Source: Schizosaccharomyces osmophilus (Eukaryota > Ascomycota > Schizosaccharomycetes > Schizosaccharomycetales > Schizosaccharomycetaceae). Taken from it: DNA of 64,000 nucleotides. Of this stretch, positions 29,830 to 40,745 are shown in pieces. The notes under the pieces were generated by a model. It saw nothing but the letters and a program-made list of their open reading frames with translations. It did not search any database and was not told the origin of the DNA. How positions within the stretch are numbered: the stretch's first letter is position 1; the number at the start of each line of letters is the position of its first letter. The translations under genes were made by a program, and so were the position numbers. The DNA lies in NCBI RefSeq assembly GCF_027921745.1, contig NC_079238.1, positions 4,712,001 through 4,776,000 on the forward strand, in the 5' to 3' direction.

Positions 29830-31347
29830 CTATACATTCATGATGGTCTCGTCTTTCTTCTTGTCCTCAAAGGTTTCAGTATTACTTTGATGAGTTCTAG
29901 AGGGAATCTTTCCTTCTTCATCTTCAATCATGGCCCATATAGATACGCCTAATAGTAAAAAGGCTGCCAAAAATGTGAGAAATCCTGCGCCACCTCGATC
30001 AGCTTCTGTCGGTCGAGAAACGTTAACTTCATAGTTGTCTGTGGTTGAATTGGCACTAGCATAACTAGAATTTGAACGATTGTCTGACGAATTCGACAAG
30101 GTAACTAACTTTGGATATTTATCAACGTAAAGCATCTGTACAGCTTCCAAAGCTGAAAACTGTTGACCGACACCATATGTGCCATCCCATGTGCTATTGT
30201 CCCAAGACCAATGGACGCCGCAACTATTTCCACTGTACCCACCCGAACAAGCCAAAGCTGCAGCAGTTGCTGATGTTTCTATTAATGGGTATAGCTTGCT
30301 TCTGGTATAAGGAGCAAGACGAATTGCATTTCCAAAACTTTGCATCAATATTCCTTTAAATGCCGTTTGGTCAATGTTACATGTCCCTGTGTTTTCACAC
30401 TGTGGATCCCATGCTATGCCATTATTTATAAAAAAAGATGTGGCATGGGAAATAAAACCGTCAAGTCTCTTCTTCCATATGTTGTCTCCTTGAGTATAAT
30501 TGTACATGTAGGCGACACCAGTCATGTACACTCCAAGGTTATAAGACCATTGGGAATGATCTATGGTCGTACAATTCGTCGATGCTTTTGAGCCATCATA
30601 AACGCTGTAATTTGTGGTATTGACAAACCCACTAGATGTTGACCAATCCCAGATGCGATTAACCCAATCTTCATACGAGGAATCGCCAGTAAAACGAGCC
30701 AATCTAGCAGCTAGTTGAAACAGTAACCCATTACTGATACTGTTTTTATATGTATAACCACTCAACCAAGGAAACGCTTGCCAACGTACACCACCATTAC
30801 AGTTTACGTTGTCCCATCTACCGGAGATACGATTGAATGCTGCTTGACTTATTTCAAGCCAAGACGCTGATGAATCATCTACTTGTTTCAAATTGAGCTC
30901 TGCAGCATCCATTGCCGCAGCACCCCAAATTCCTTGGTCATCGTTTCCTAAATTGAAGTATTCGTCAGACGGCTGATAATCATGGTCACTACCAGCGTTA
31001 TACATCAAGGACTTAGAAACCAAATCCGTGTATGTATTATTATCAAACAATATACCATTGTTTAGGAGAACGGTCATGGATGCACCAGTAAGCCACCAAT
31101 ATGATGAGACAAATTTACAGTCGGTACCGTTCCAGTAATTCATCAGCTCTCCAGTCATGCTGTTTATGGTACTCCGAATTGAATCTAAATGAAGAGTTAA
31201 AAATTGTCGAGATACGAGTTAAGCCGGTCATAACGGCTAAAGCTACTTACCATCATCATGGATATCGAGATGAAGAGCTTGAACCTGGAAAAAAGGAAGA
31301 CAAATAGATATAATGTAAAGAAAAGGCAACAGCAAAGAATTTTTCAT
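29830..31347 (-). CDS. GH76 mannan endo-1,6-alpha-mannosidase (Dfg5/Dcw1 family), membrane-tailed
   Basis: Cell-wall enzyme of family GH76 thought to cut or transfer alpha-1,6-linked mannose when anchored proteins are joined to the wall. Exons 31347-31251 and 31184-29830 give 483 aa. Exon 1 encodes a signal peptide ([20 protein letters not shown]). The catalytic Asp pair is in [10 protein letters not shown]. Tryptophan- and cysteine-rich landmarks follow: [27 protein letters not shown] and GVHWSW. After a Ser/Asn-rich stalk comes a hydrophobic segment ([19 protein letters not shown]) and then ~33 hydrophilic residues, so it looks like a true transmembrane anchor and not a GPI signal. It is paired in tandem with a second GH76 gene. 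S. pombe has such a pair next to guk1. Confidence 0.9.
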
Positions 31348-32337
31348 GCTTGGGTAAACAACCGATGATGAATACTTAGGAAAAAAAAAATAAAGAACGC
31401 AAAGATAAACTCATAAAAAAAACAAGAGATCAGGTAAATAACTTAAAACAAATTCAACAGAAATAAAGGCAAAAAGTAATTCAGTTGTTTCACGCTTCGT
31501 TATCCTCGAGTCATGGAAAAAACTGTTTAATATCAATTAAGAGCTCAATTCAAGTATTCAAAGAAAGTAATGGTAGTATGATTCAAAAATGTGAAATTTC
31601 AATGTAAAAAGCTGCTCTTCTCCAGAGAAGCACCTAAATTGCGGTTTGTATAAGACTTGTATAAAAATTCGGTTGAAGGCAACAACCGTTTAGTAAACAA
31701 ATTTGCGCAAATAATCGGTCGAGTGGTAGATTGCGTCAATCAATTGTTGGATATTATTTTCTCCTTTAAACGGAACAAAACATTAAGAATTAAATTTTCA
31801 TAAAGAGAAAAAAGTCCTAAAGGCGTTCATCCAGTTTTGCAATTTTTTGTTCAATTTGGCATGCTGTAATATCAAGTAGAAAAAAAAAACATGATTCTAT
31901 TCAAAAAATAATTGCTGGATTTTATGTGAATGCATCACAATCGATTGTTGATACATATTATCGCTGCAATAAATTTACATTTCAAAACCGAGTGAAAACA
32001 TTACATGTAATGAGAATGAATCATAAATTGAATAGCCGCGGATACAACGGATACTCTCTATGTTAGTATTACCAAAGGGATTTCAAGTTCATTTGAACAA
32101 ACACCACTACCGTTAAACAAGGAACTAGGCACGATGAAAAAGAGGAATTTTGAGTATGTAAATAAACTGTATATATATGTATATATATAAGGGAGATAGA
32201 GTAGGCAAAATTCTCAAATAATTAAAATGAAAATGGACGGAAAAAAAAGGTGATGGACTCCTGTAGCAATATGAGAAATATTTAAGAGATGAGAGGACGA
32301 TAGTAAAGAGTTCTGATTTCCGGGACCACTTATAATA
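31348..32337. other. Region between the two GH76 genes
   Basis: 990 bp with no gene; A/T-rich tracts (31379-31390, 31880-31890) and a TATATATG run near 32171-32190 that is too far from the upstream gene to be assigned. Confidence 0.6.
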
Positions 32338-33723
32338 TTAAAAGAACAACCATAGAGAAAACAATAAGAAAAGGAATGAAAAGAGAGCTGTTAGAAAGCC
32401 TGCCCAGCCTTTATCACTTTTCGTGGCAGCAGGAACGGAATAGCTTACTTGGGTAATTTGTCCTGCGCTTGGGTCGGATTTTGATCTTGCGCCAGTGTCC
32501 AGAGATAACAGAGGAGAATACTGAGGAGTTAAAACTGATTGAATAACTTCCAGTGCTGAAAGTTGTTCTCCGAGTCCGTAGTTTTTATCCCATGTACCAT
32601 TGTTCCAAGTCCATCTGTTTCCACAAGTGACACCATCATAACCACCACTGCAAGCTAAAGCAGCTGCTTTAGCACTTGCATGAAGGTAAGGCATAATTGT
32701 TTCAGCGGTATAAGGAGCGAGCTGCATGGTATAACTAAGGTAACGAGCGAGCATACCTTTAAAGCCAGTCTGATCATAGTTGCAAGTGTTCGACGTTTCG
32801 CAAGTAGGCTCGTAAATAATTTTGTCCTCGTTAAAGTAATGGTTTAGTGTTCGATTCAGCAGTCCATCCATATGACCTTTCCATTCAGAAGTTCCATTTG
32901 TGTAATTGTACAAAAAGGCGGTACCAGCAAGGTAAACACCAGTTGTATAGGACCATTGTTCATTTGTAACGCTGCTGCAGTTCGTCTCTGTTTTTGATCC
33001 ATCGTATACTGCATACGAATCCGCATCTACAAAATTGACGCTTACGGACCAATCCCAGACTTTTCGAGCCAACTCCGCATATGTATCATTTCGTGTATAA
33101 CGGGCAAGGCGAGAAGCCAATTGGAATAGTGCACCATTACTAATTGTATTTTTGTAACTGTATCCTTGGTTAAAAGAATAAATTTGCCAACGAATACCAC
33201 CATTACACGAAGAGTTATCCCATCGAGCGGACATTTCGTTTGTCACCGCTTGTGCAATGGCGGCCCAAGAAACATCCGACTGATTGTCCTGGATATTAAT
33301 TTCAGCTGCCGACATACCAGTCAAGCCCCAGATGCCTTGATCGTCATTACCAAGATTGAATTTTTCATTGTCTGGAGCGAAATCATCGTTTTCACCCTTG
33401 TTGGCCAAAAGGGAATCAACAACTAAACCCATATGAGTTTTATTTTTCGTTCCAGAATAGGTGTTTAGCATTCCATTGAGACAAGATCCCGTCATCCACC
33501 AATATGCAGTAAAATCATGGGACGAAGGCTGATAGTAATTCAGCATTCCTTTTGTTACTGTATCGATACCATCATAAACAGAGTCTATCCTTTCATTAGT
33601 AAAGTAATCCAAAGCCTACAAAGAAAAGCGCGAACCTTTATCATTGGGATCTAAATTGAAACAAGCAACACTTTTTAAAAGAAAGAAGAGTACCCAAATA
33701 TAAATATAATCATAACATTTCAT
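32338..33723 (-). CDS. GH76 mannan endo-1,6-alpha-mannosidase (Dfg5/Dcw1 family), GPI-type tail
   Basis: Second GH76 wall enzyme. The main exon starts at 33615 after a TTTGTAG acceptor (GCT codon, reading ALDYFTNERIDS) and runs to 32338. It has no in-frame ATG, so it needs a first exon. The best candidate starts at ATG 33723 and encodes a hydrophobic signal (MKCYDYIYIWVLFFLLK); its donor is not clear. Core motifs are intact: [43 protein letters not shown]. The protein ends within its hydrophobic tail (FLTALFSFLFLLFSLWLFF), the classic GPI-attachment pattern, unlike its tandem partner. About 440 aa. Confidence 0.86.
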
Positions 33724-34617
33724 GATAATATATGAGCCGTAAAGGCTTTCCAAAAGATGGGTTTCTTTTAGGTATAAAAATGCAAATGAAAGAATTGAGT
33801 GTTGGTTTCAGACAAACTTATTTCATTATTTACATGCCTTTTTTTAAGGCGCAGTTTTAGTTTAACGAGATTGCTTGTCAATCTTTAATGTACAATAAGC
33901 TTTAGGTAACTAAAGGTCGGTAAGCTACGTTCGTTATTTAGAGACCTTTTTTTTGTTTGTTTATTCGTTAGTAAACAATTAGAGACGATGGCAGGCATAG
34001 ACGATGTACCAGATATCCCTTTTACGTCTTTCTCTCTTTAGGAGTAATTAATAGAAAGAATTTGATTCACTTGATTGCTTTGAGATATAGGGTTTTTCTT
34101 CGAAAAAAAATCGGAATAGGAATGATGATGTTGGTACCCTTGAAATGAAAACGCTTCGCTTCTTACACATTAAAAAGCGGCCAATTGAAACTATATACTT
34201 TAAAATAATGAAGTTCTATAGTATCCAAAGGCCTCCTTACATAGTTTATTCACAGGCTTCTCTGAACATTTGTATGTTACTTATAATACGCAGCTATCAC
34301 CTGTAATCGTACCTTTGCAAAGTGTACCAGCCAACATGTACTGTATAGTCTTTCGAGAAAATATTTGGAAATCTGTCGCAATACATATTAAACAAAACTA
34401 TTTACATTGCACTAAATAGCATCCGGTACACATCTTCATTGTGGGATACTTTGTTATAAAAATTTAAAATATTTGTAAACCTCGCGTTACATTGTCTTAA
34501 TTGAATTAAGCAAAGGAAACGAGGTTCATTATTTTCTATGACCGAATGTCATTTGAGTAAGAGACTGCCAACCTCAAACTATCGACCTTTTTATTCGTTT
34601 TCTATTATAAAGAGAAA
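33724..34617. other. Divergent region between GH76 and tfg2
   Basis: 894 bp with no gene. AT-rich; contains TATTATAAAG ~15 bp before the tfg2 ATG. No recognisable RNA gene. Confidence 0.6.
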
Positions 34618-35698
34618 ATGAGTGAAGAAAAACCGACAATTCGTAATGAAGATGATGATCGTTATGAAGATGATACAGGAGATTTGGATCTTGGCCAACT
34701 TGGCTCTCGAGTTTGGTTAGTAAAAGTTCCAAGATTTCTTATGGAGAAATGGGACGCGATTCCTGATGATGATCGTGCAAATCTTGGTTGTGTACGTGTA
34801 AAAAATGATGAGATTCAACTTTTACTCCACAACAATTCAGAAAACGCCGATGTTCCTAAAAACTACAACTTAAAAGTGATGAACAAATTTGTCAAAAACT
34901 CTTATGTCTTTAGAGAAGCCGAGTCATCATCTAGCAACACAAAAAATACTGCTTTGGTTGGCACAGTTGCTCACGAATGTAATGTTACTCCAATTATTAA
35001 TGATGATTATCGACGCGTTATGCAAAAACGAGCTTTGGCTGCAAGTGCTCCCAAGCGCAAAGTTCAAATGATTGATGATAGAGGCGCTAGCCTGCTTGCT
35101 CCTGGAACGTTGGGTGCTCGCAATAGAAACACAACATCATTCATCGTATGGTCAAGCTTTTTTACAATATTTGAAACTCTTTGCAAACTGATAATTAACT
35201 CATTTTTAGCGCAATGTCAAACCAAGAACTGGCGAAGGCCTTAAGAACTCGCGTATTCCCAGAAACGAACTTTTGGATATTCTTTTCAAGTGCTTTGAAG
35301 ATTATGAATATTGGACCTTAAAAGGCCTTCGCGAATATGTTAAACAACCTGAAGTAAGTATTTCTTGAAATAAGTTTTTATTATTTATTACGCTAAGTCA
35401 ATTTATTGGAAGCTAACGAAATGTGAAGGTTTATTTGAAAGAAGTCCTTGATAGCATAGCCATCTTGAATAAGCGTGGTCCATATGCATTGAAGTATAGC
35501 TTAAAGCCTGAATATAAAGGAACAATGGATGCTGCTACGAGAGAACTTTTGAATCAGCAAGTTTCTCAATCAGAATTATCTCAACACCAGAATGCAGACA
35601 AGGATTCTGCTTCTCCAACTGGCCCTTCTTCATCTGCAAGTGATGTCAACAAAGACGGGGACAACGATGATGAGGTTGAAATGATTGATATTCTCTAA
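34618..35698 (+). CDS. tfg2: TFIIF beta subunit (RAP30 homologue)
   Basis: Small subunit of general transcription factor TFIIF, which brings RNA polymerase II to promoters. Exons 34618-35145, 35210-35353 and 35429-35698 give 313 aa. The N-terminal dimerisation region shows LGSRVWLVKVPRFLMEKW; the middle has VGTVAHECNVTPI; the C-terminal winged helix spans LLDILFKCFEDYEYWTLKGL and LKEVLDSIAILNKRGPY. The tail is acidic (DNDDEVEMIDIL). All junctions keep frame and restore conserved text (TTSFI/RNVKPRTGEG and KQPE/VYLKEV). Its stop is separated by one base from the end of mfr1 on the other strand, so the mRNAs must overlap. Confidence 0.95.
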
Positions 35699-35699
35699 G

Positions 35700-37012
35700 T
35701 TAACGAATTAATGAACTTTCTTGTTTTGGTTTTCTGTTGAAAAGCTTCCAAAATCTCAATGTCTCATCACCTGCTCCTGTAACGATAGATTGACCATCAG
35801 GGCTCATAGACAAATGAAGCACACGATTCGTGTGTCCTGTAAGATTAACCACGTTCGAAAGTGATGGATATTTCCATAGTGAAACCTGATTTTTGGCGTA
35901 GCCATGAGTAGTAACAATTTCATTGGACGTCTTGGACCATGCTAAATTGCATACTTGAGATCCGGTATCTAGCCGATTTTGAAGCTTTCCTGTTAGTGTA
36001 TTATGTATCATTAAGGATCTATCAACTGTTCCTCCTCCGCTTGCCAGAATTCCTCGCTGGTGTGGACTCCACCCTATCGCTTTGACAGCGGCATTATGTT
36101 CCAAAAATGTATGCAATGGTCGTGTGCTACGATAGTCCCATACAACGAGTTTGTTGTCATTTCCGCCGGATGCCAGTTGACCTAAGTTACTTTCCCATTG
36201 AAGACCGCAAATTTCTTGGTCGTGGCCTTTAATTTTCAAATAACATTCCGGTTTACGCAAGTCATGATGCGCCAGCATTTCATCCTTTCCTCCACTTGTT
36301 AAAGTATGGCCATTGGAAGCTAATGCTGCTACTCTTTTCGAATGGGGGCGCAAACTCCTTATGGGTTTCGTACATTCTGTATCCCAAATATGAATAAATC
36401 CTGAGTCTGTTCCAACAGCGATATTGGTTCCTATTCCGGTCCACAAAACGCTAGTCACATTGTTTGCTTCTCCAAAGTCGTGAAGTTTTACCACTTTACC
36501 GCTGTTAGCTGACCACAAATATACGCTACTTGCTAGACCGACCGCTAAAATATTCGATTTTCCCCAGTTAAGCAAGTTAAGATAAAAGTCATCTTCCAAG
36601 TAAGGAGCATCTAATACTTTGTATGGAGCTTTAGGAAATATCCTTTTCGGTTTAGGGGGACGAAGCAAGAGGTCCTGTGATTGAGGCGAGATAGGAGACA
36701 AAGAGTATGAATTCCTTGTAGGAATATCAAAGAAATTCCTTTCTGATTTTTCTTTGAGGCCACCATAACGAAAAGTTCTTGAGGCTACTTGCTTATTTCC
36801 GAATAGCTCAATACTTAGAAGCTCCATAAATTGCCGTTGAACTGATTACATTAATATTATAAAAAAAGTCTTATTCTATATTTTTTATGCATACCACTTC
36901 CAGAGCTCTTGCGGCGTAAAGATGTTCCTTCGCTTATTGTCTTCCGAATCGATTCAAAACTAATATCAAACTCATTACTGACGTTGCGTATGGGGATGAA
37001 TCTATCGCCCAT
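35700..37012 (-). CDS. mfr1: Meiotic APC/C activator, fizzy-related
   Basis: Cdc20/Cdh1-family WD40 protein; in S. pombe Mfr1 activates the anaphase-promoting complex at exit from meiosis II for spore formation. Exons 37012-36895 and 36841-35700 give 419 aa (S. pombe about 421). Exon 1 holds the C-box DRFIPIR at residues 3-9. Exon 2 carries the KxxRxxxKAPYKVLDAP linker and seven WD repeats (for example VVWDYRS, IHIWDTEC, LRFWKLF). The protein ends LIR, the Ile-Arg tail needed for APC/C binding. A Mei4-type GTAAACA element 111 bp upstream of the ATG fits meiotic induction. The Sec24-like gene lies upstream on the same strand, 211 bp away. Confidence 0.95.
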
Positions 37013-37122
37013 CTTCAAATAATTCTCGCAGCGTTGGTCAATGGTAAAAGAAAAGACCTTGAAGCGCCTCTAACTTTAGTCTCATGGTTTGTTTGTTTTC
37101 CTAAACCTTTATACTCTATTTT

Positions 37123-37129
37123 TGTTTAC
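37123..37129 (-). promoter_or_regulatory. Mei4 (forkhead) site upstream of mfr1
   Basis: TGTTTAC on the + strand is GTAAACA on the mfr1 strand, the FLEX core (GTAAAYA) bound by Mei4 at middle-meiotic genes. A further AT-rich ATAAACAAACAAAT lies near 37196-37209 in the other orientation. Confidence 0.5.
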
Positions 37130-37223
37130 ATGTGCAGAAAAATAATGAGTTATATTTACTATAAAAAGATGAAAAACCAATTATCAATAAATAAAAATAA
37201 ACAAACAAATAATTTGACACAAA

Positions 37224-39914
37224 TCAAGCAATTTGTTTGAATATGTCTTGTTTTTGGAACCTAATTTTATGGAAGAATGATTTCACGTCTTTAACATTAA
37301 GTGAAGAAAATGTCCCTTTATTTTGACCCTAAATTTAAATGTTAGCATGAATCAAAGTTTTAAGATTGCTAACGTACCTTCTCTTGAGCGAGGACTTTGA
37401 GGTTATTCTGAAATTGTTCCAGGTCCATTGAGTTAAAAAGTTGATCTTCAACTAGGCCAAATGAGCATTCTAGAATTTCTTTTTGCGTTTCGCCATTATC
37501 CTGCTGGGATATGTAATGAACACGAGAAAAATCGACTTCCGTAATTTTTGTTAAGTAATTGCAAATGTTTTCAATTTGTATCGCAAATCTTGACTTGTAT
37601 TCATGAGGATTTGATGTCTGCATAGGAATATTTCCTTTGCCAGAATCTAGAAAAGTACAGAATGAAGTACTTGGAACTCCACCGTGCGTCCACAGGTAAA
37701 TTTTCCCCTGTATAAAAGACAAATAGATCCCATTAATTTTCAGGCATCGACTGGAAGCAGCGATAGGTTCCGGAATGTTCAACTGACAATCTGAATCTTC
37801 AAATCCTGATTTAAAGCCCATATTGTGAAGAGGAATGATAAGTGGATAAATCATCATACAAATTATTTTGACATGCCCCGTTTTGATTCTGAAGTTGAAA
37901 TAAGTATTTCTACCTGGTTTTGATGGATTATTGATAAAAACCCTTGATTTCATCAGTGCCATCATATACGACGGATAACTTTGTAAGTTTCCTGGCAAGT
38001 TTTCATATATCTCTGGATCTTTACCTTGCTGACCGCGGTATTCAACAAGAAGATCTATGATTTTTCTGCAAAACCAATTTTTAAGATTTCGGGTAGTTGA
38101 GACATACGCAGCTAACGATTAGTTATAATCCTTCAAGTAACTTAACTTACCATGTTTCGCCATGCTAGCAACTAATGTTTCACAATCTGCTTTGGAAAAA
38201 ACCTCCTTTTTGGATGATACAATTGGTAAACGTATGTGATGACATCTTACCCTTTCTGAGCTTTCAACTGTCCTGTAGAAAGTAAGGACTTGGATAGAAG
38301 CAGTTTGGCTTAGTATACTAGCGGTTTGTTCTAGTTCAAAATAGATAGCGGTCTCTGAATTTATCGCAGAAATGTTTACCACGTTGTCCTTGGGATAGTC
38401 AGCAACTTCTCCTGCTTTAATTTGCTTAACCCGGAGACCCTTTGAAGCGGAAATCTTTATTTTTACATGGGTGCCTATGAATCCACTCAAAGATTCTAAT
38501 ACATCCTCCTTCAAAGTTGACTGTGCCGAACTACTAGTTAGATAGAAGTGGTAATTTCCACCTGTTTTTAAACATAGTTGTTCGATCAAGTCATTATATA
38601 TTTCTGAATCGTTTTCCAACATGAATAAGTCTATGGAAATTCCATGTTCGATCAAGCGCTGTGTGTACAATTGCAATGATTGCTGTCTCCTTCTTTTCTC
38701 TAGCAATGAAGGATACTCTGTATAGCGAGTTAGCATATTGTATACACAAAGAACTTACGTTTTTGTATAGTGTTATCCAGTCCAAGGACATGTATCTTTC
38801 CTTGCCTTTCTTCAAGCAGTTTAGCTGTGATTTTCACAGCGTGTAATAAGGCATTGCATCCATTGGCCTTATCATCAGAACTGTTTTCAATGTGGCTCAA
38901 AATACGAACTACGTCCAATCGATTTTGATTTGGATCAATGGAAGTATCATAGGGAAATACCAATTCATCCTCTTCGAGATCGACCATAACATTTTCGTTA
39001 ACCCTTTGATTCTAAATTAGGTTAGTAAATCCTTGATTTTACACTGGGAGACTTACGGACAAGCGATAAAAGTGTAAAGCATTGTCATAGCCAATAAACA
39101 GGACCCTAGATTTCGAAAACTTGGTTTGATATTTTTCGCTTGCTAGTGTAAACTTGATAGCCTCGGCTATACTTCGTTTGAATCCGGTGCTTGCTGAAGT
39201 ACGAGATATGTCAATTAGAAAGATATTTAGAAATGGACTTTTGGCTGAAGGTTCCTTTAGCAAAGCATCAAATGATGGTTTCATCAGGTTATTTTCTGTG
39301 GAGCCTTCTCTCTCCATTATCATATTTTGAAGAAGACAGCTAAAGTCATCTGTTATACTATTGCAGATATCGCAAAACTCACATCTCCATTGTGAACCGC
39401 TAAAAATTGCGCTACTGTGGAAACTAAAGTATGCACCGCAAGTTACGCAATGTGGAATTGATAATTCCTTTTCATTTTCCCAGTTGTACACGCAGCTAGG
39501 ATTACCGATTGAAAATGGATGTGCGATAGAGGAGAAAGGCAAGCTAGAAGAAATTTCGTTGGGACTTTTCGGGACGGCCCTGTATACCGAACGAAGAAAA
39601 CAAGGATCTGTTGAATCTTTTAGAGAAAAAGTATAGTCAGTCAAAACCGTAGGAACACAATCGCTTGTAACGGGATCGTAAGAGACTTTGGAAAAGTAAT
39701 TGCGGTTTTCCAGACGCTCAGACAAAATTGGATTAAACCTTCCTACAGTGAAGTCGCTGAGCTCACTCTCGCTGGTACTGGACGAAAATGATTTTGTTAT
39801 CCACTCGTCATCCAAATGCGTGTAGTAAGGACTCGAGATTGCAACTTCGTCAGTACTATTTCTCGAAGAACAGTTGGGGGAACATGACAAAGGCCCACTT
39901 ATGGAAAAGGCCAT
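37224..39914 (-). CDS. Divergent Sec24-family COPII coat protein
   Basis: Sec23/Sec24-type protein; Sec24 members select cargo at ER exit sites. Five exons inferred: 39914-39057, 39011-38759, 38717-38151, 38111-37378, 37328-37224, giving 838 aa with every junction in frame. The Sec24 zinc finger is plain: C156 and C159 in HCVTCGAYFSF, C178 and C181 in WRCEFC. The trunk has LNIFLIDISRTSAS (~residue 225), then a beta-barrel/helical region (KIICMMIYPLIIPL, residues ~520-560) and a gelsolin-like end. The first ~130 residues are Ser-rich and disordered. The wording is far from housekeeping Sec24. I do not recall a gene here between reb1 and mfr1 in S. pombe. Forkhead-type sites lie upstream, hinting at meiotic use. 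Confidence 0.88.
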
Positions 39915-40123
39915 ATTAAAAAAAAAAAAACACCAAAAAAAACCAGGACACAAAATCTGAGCTACCAAGAGCTAATGTCTTAGTTTGGCGGCCAGATACC
40001 AGCAACCGGGAAAAGTCGTGCAAAGAGACTCTCCAGAGAAGAAATTTACTAATTGGCTTTTCTGTTGGTCTTCTCTGTACAACCTTCTCAAGTTGGGTGT
40101 TGTAACGTTAATATGGTAGTGTT

Positions 40124-40130
40124 TATTTAC
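40124..40130 (-). promoter_or_regulatory. Mei4-type core GTAAATA
   Basis: TATTTAC on the + strand, 210 bp upstream of the Sec24-like ATG. Matches GTAAAYA. Weak alone in AT-rich DNA. Confidence 0.35.
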
Positions 40131-40539
40131 ATATAGTAAATATTGCTATGCTCGATACTTGGTCCGAGGAAAACAAAAGAAATAAAGCACAAGTTACTTA
40201 TATGTTTGCTAACAACGATTTTTCAATATACAAAACAAAAGAAGATATTATTGATCCATTCGACTGCCTTTGCAGGTAGCTACATTCATATCTACTTCTT
40301 ATGAAATGAACTATTGATAAATAAAACTATAGAACGAACCCTACGAGAAACGGGCAAACAAGCATAGAAAAATGTTGCCTCTTATGTCAAACTTGTATCT
40401 AGCATCTGTCCACCCAAAATAGCAAATGAAAAGAAAAAGCAATAAGCTCAAAAGAAGCAGTCTACTTATAGAACAGTATGTACAATTTAAAGTTGTTTGA
40501 TAAAACATCATAAGTGTGCAATCCATAAACAAACATTAG

Positions 40540-40550
40540 TGTTTGTTTAC
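40540..40550 (-). promoter_or_regulatory. FLEX element GTAAACAAACA (Mei4 site)
   Basis: The full 11-base FLEX core on the minus strand, 626 bp before the Sec24-like ATG and 195 bp before the reb1 ATG. It could serve either gene; orientation points toward the Sec24-like gene. Confidence 0.5.
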
Positions 40551-40745
40551 CATATAGTGTGACGCACCGAGTTATCGCTCGTTTCTTAAAATTCACCACC
40601 AAAAGCTACATGTTGTGTCTGACCCTTCCTTTTTGGCCATATTTTGATTTGGTAAATAAAGCTCCGTTTTATTAGTTTCTAGCTAGTTTATTTTGATAAA
40701 TTCCTTTATACTCAATTTTTTTTTGATAATAACTGGGTTTTCTAT

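Larger units (their letters stand above)
39915..40745. other. Divergent region between the Sec24-like gene and reb1
   Basis: 831 bp with no gene. It contains an 11-bp FLEX-type match at 40540-40550 and a GTAAATA core at 40124-40130 (minus strand). Confidence 0.7.
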
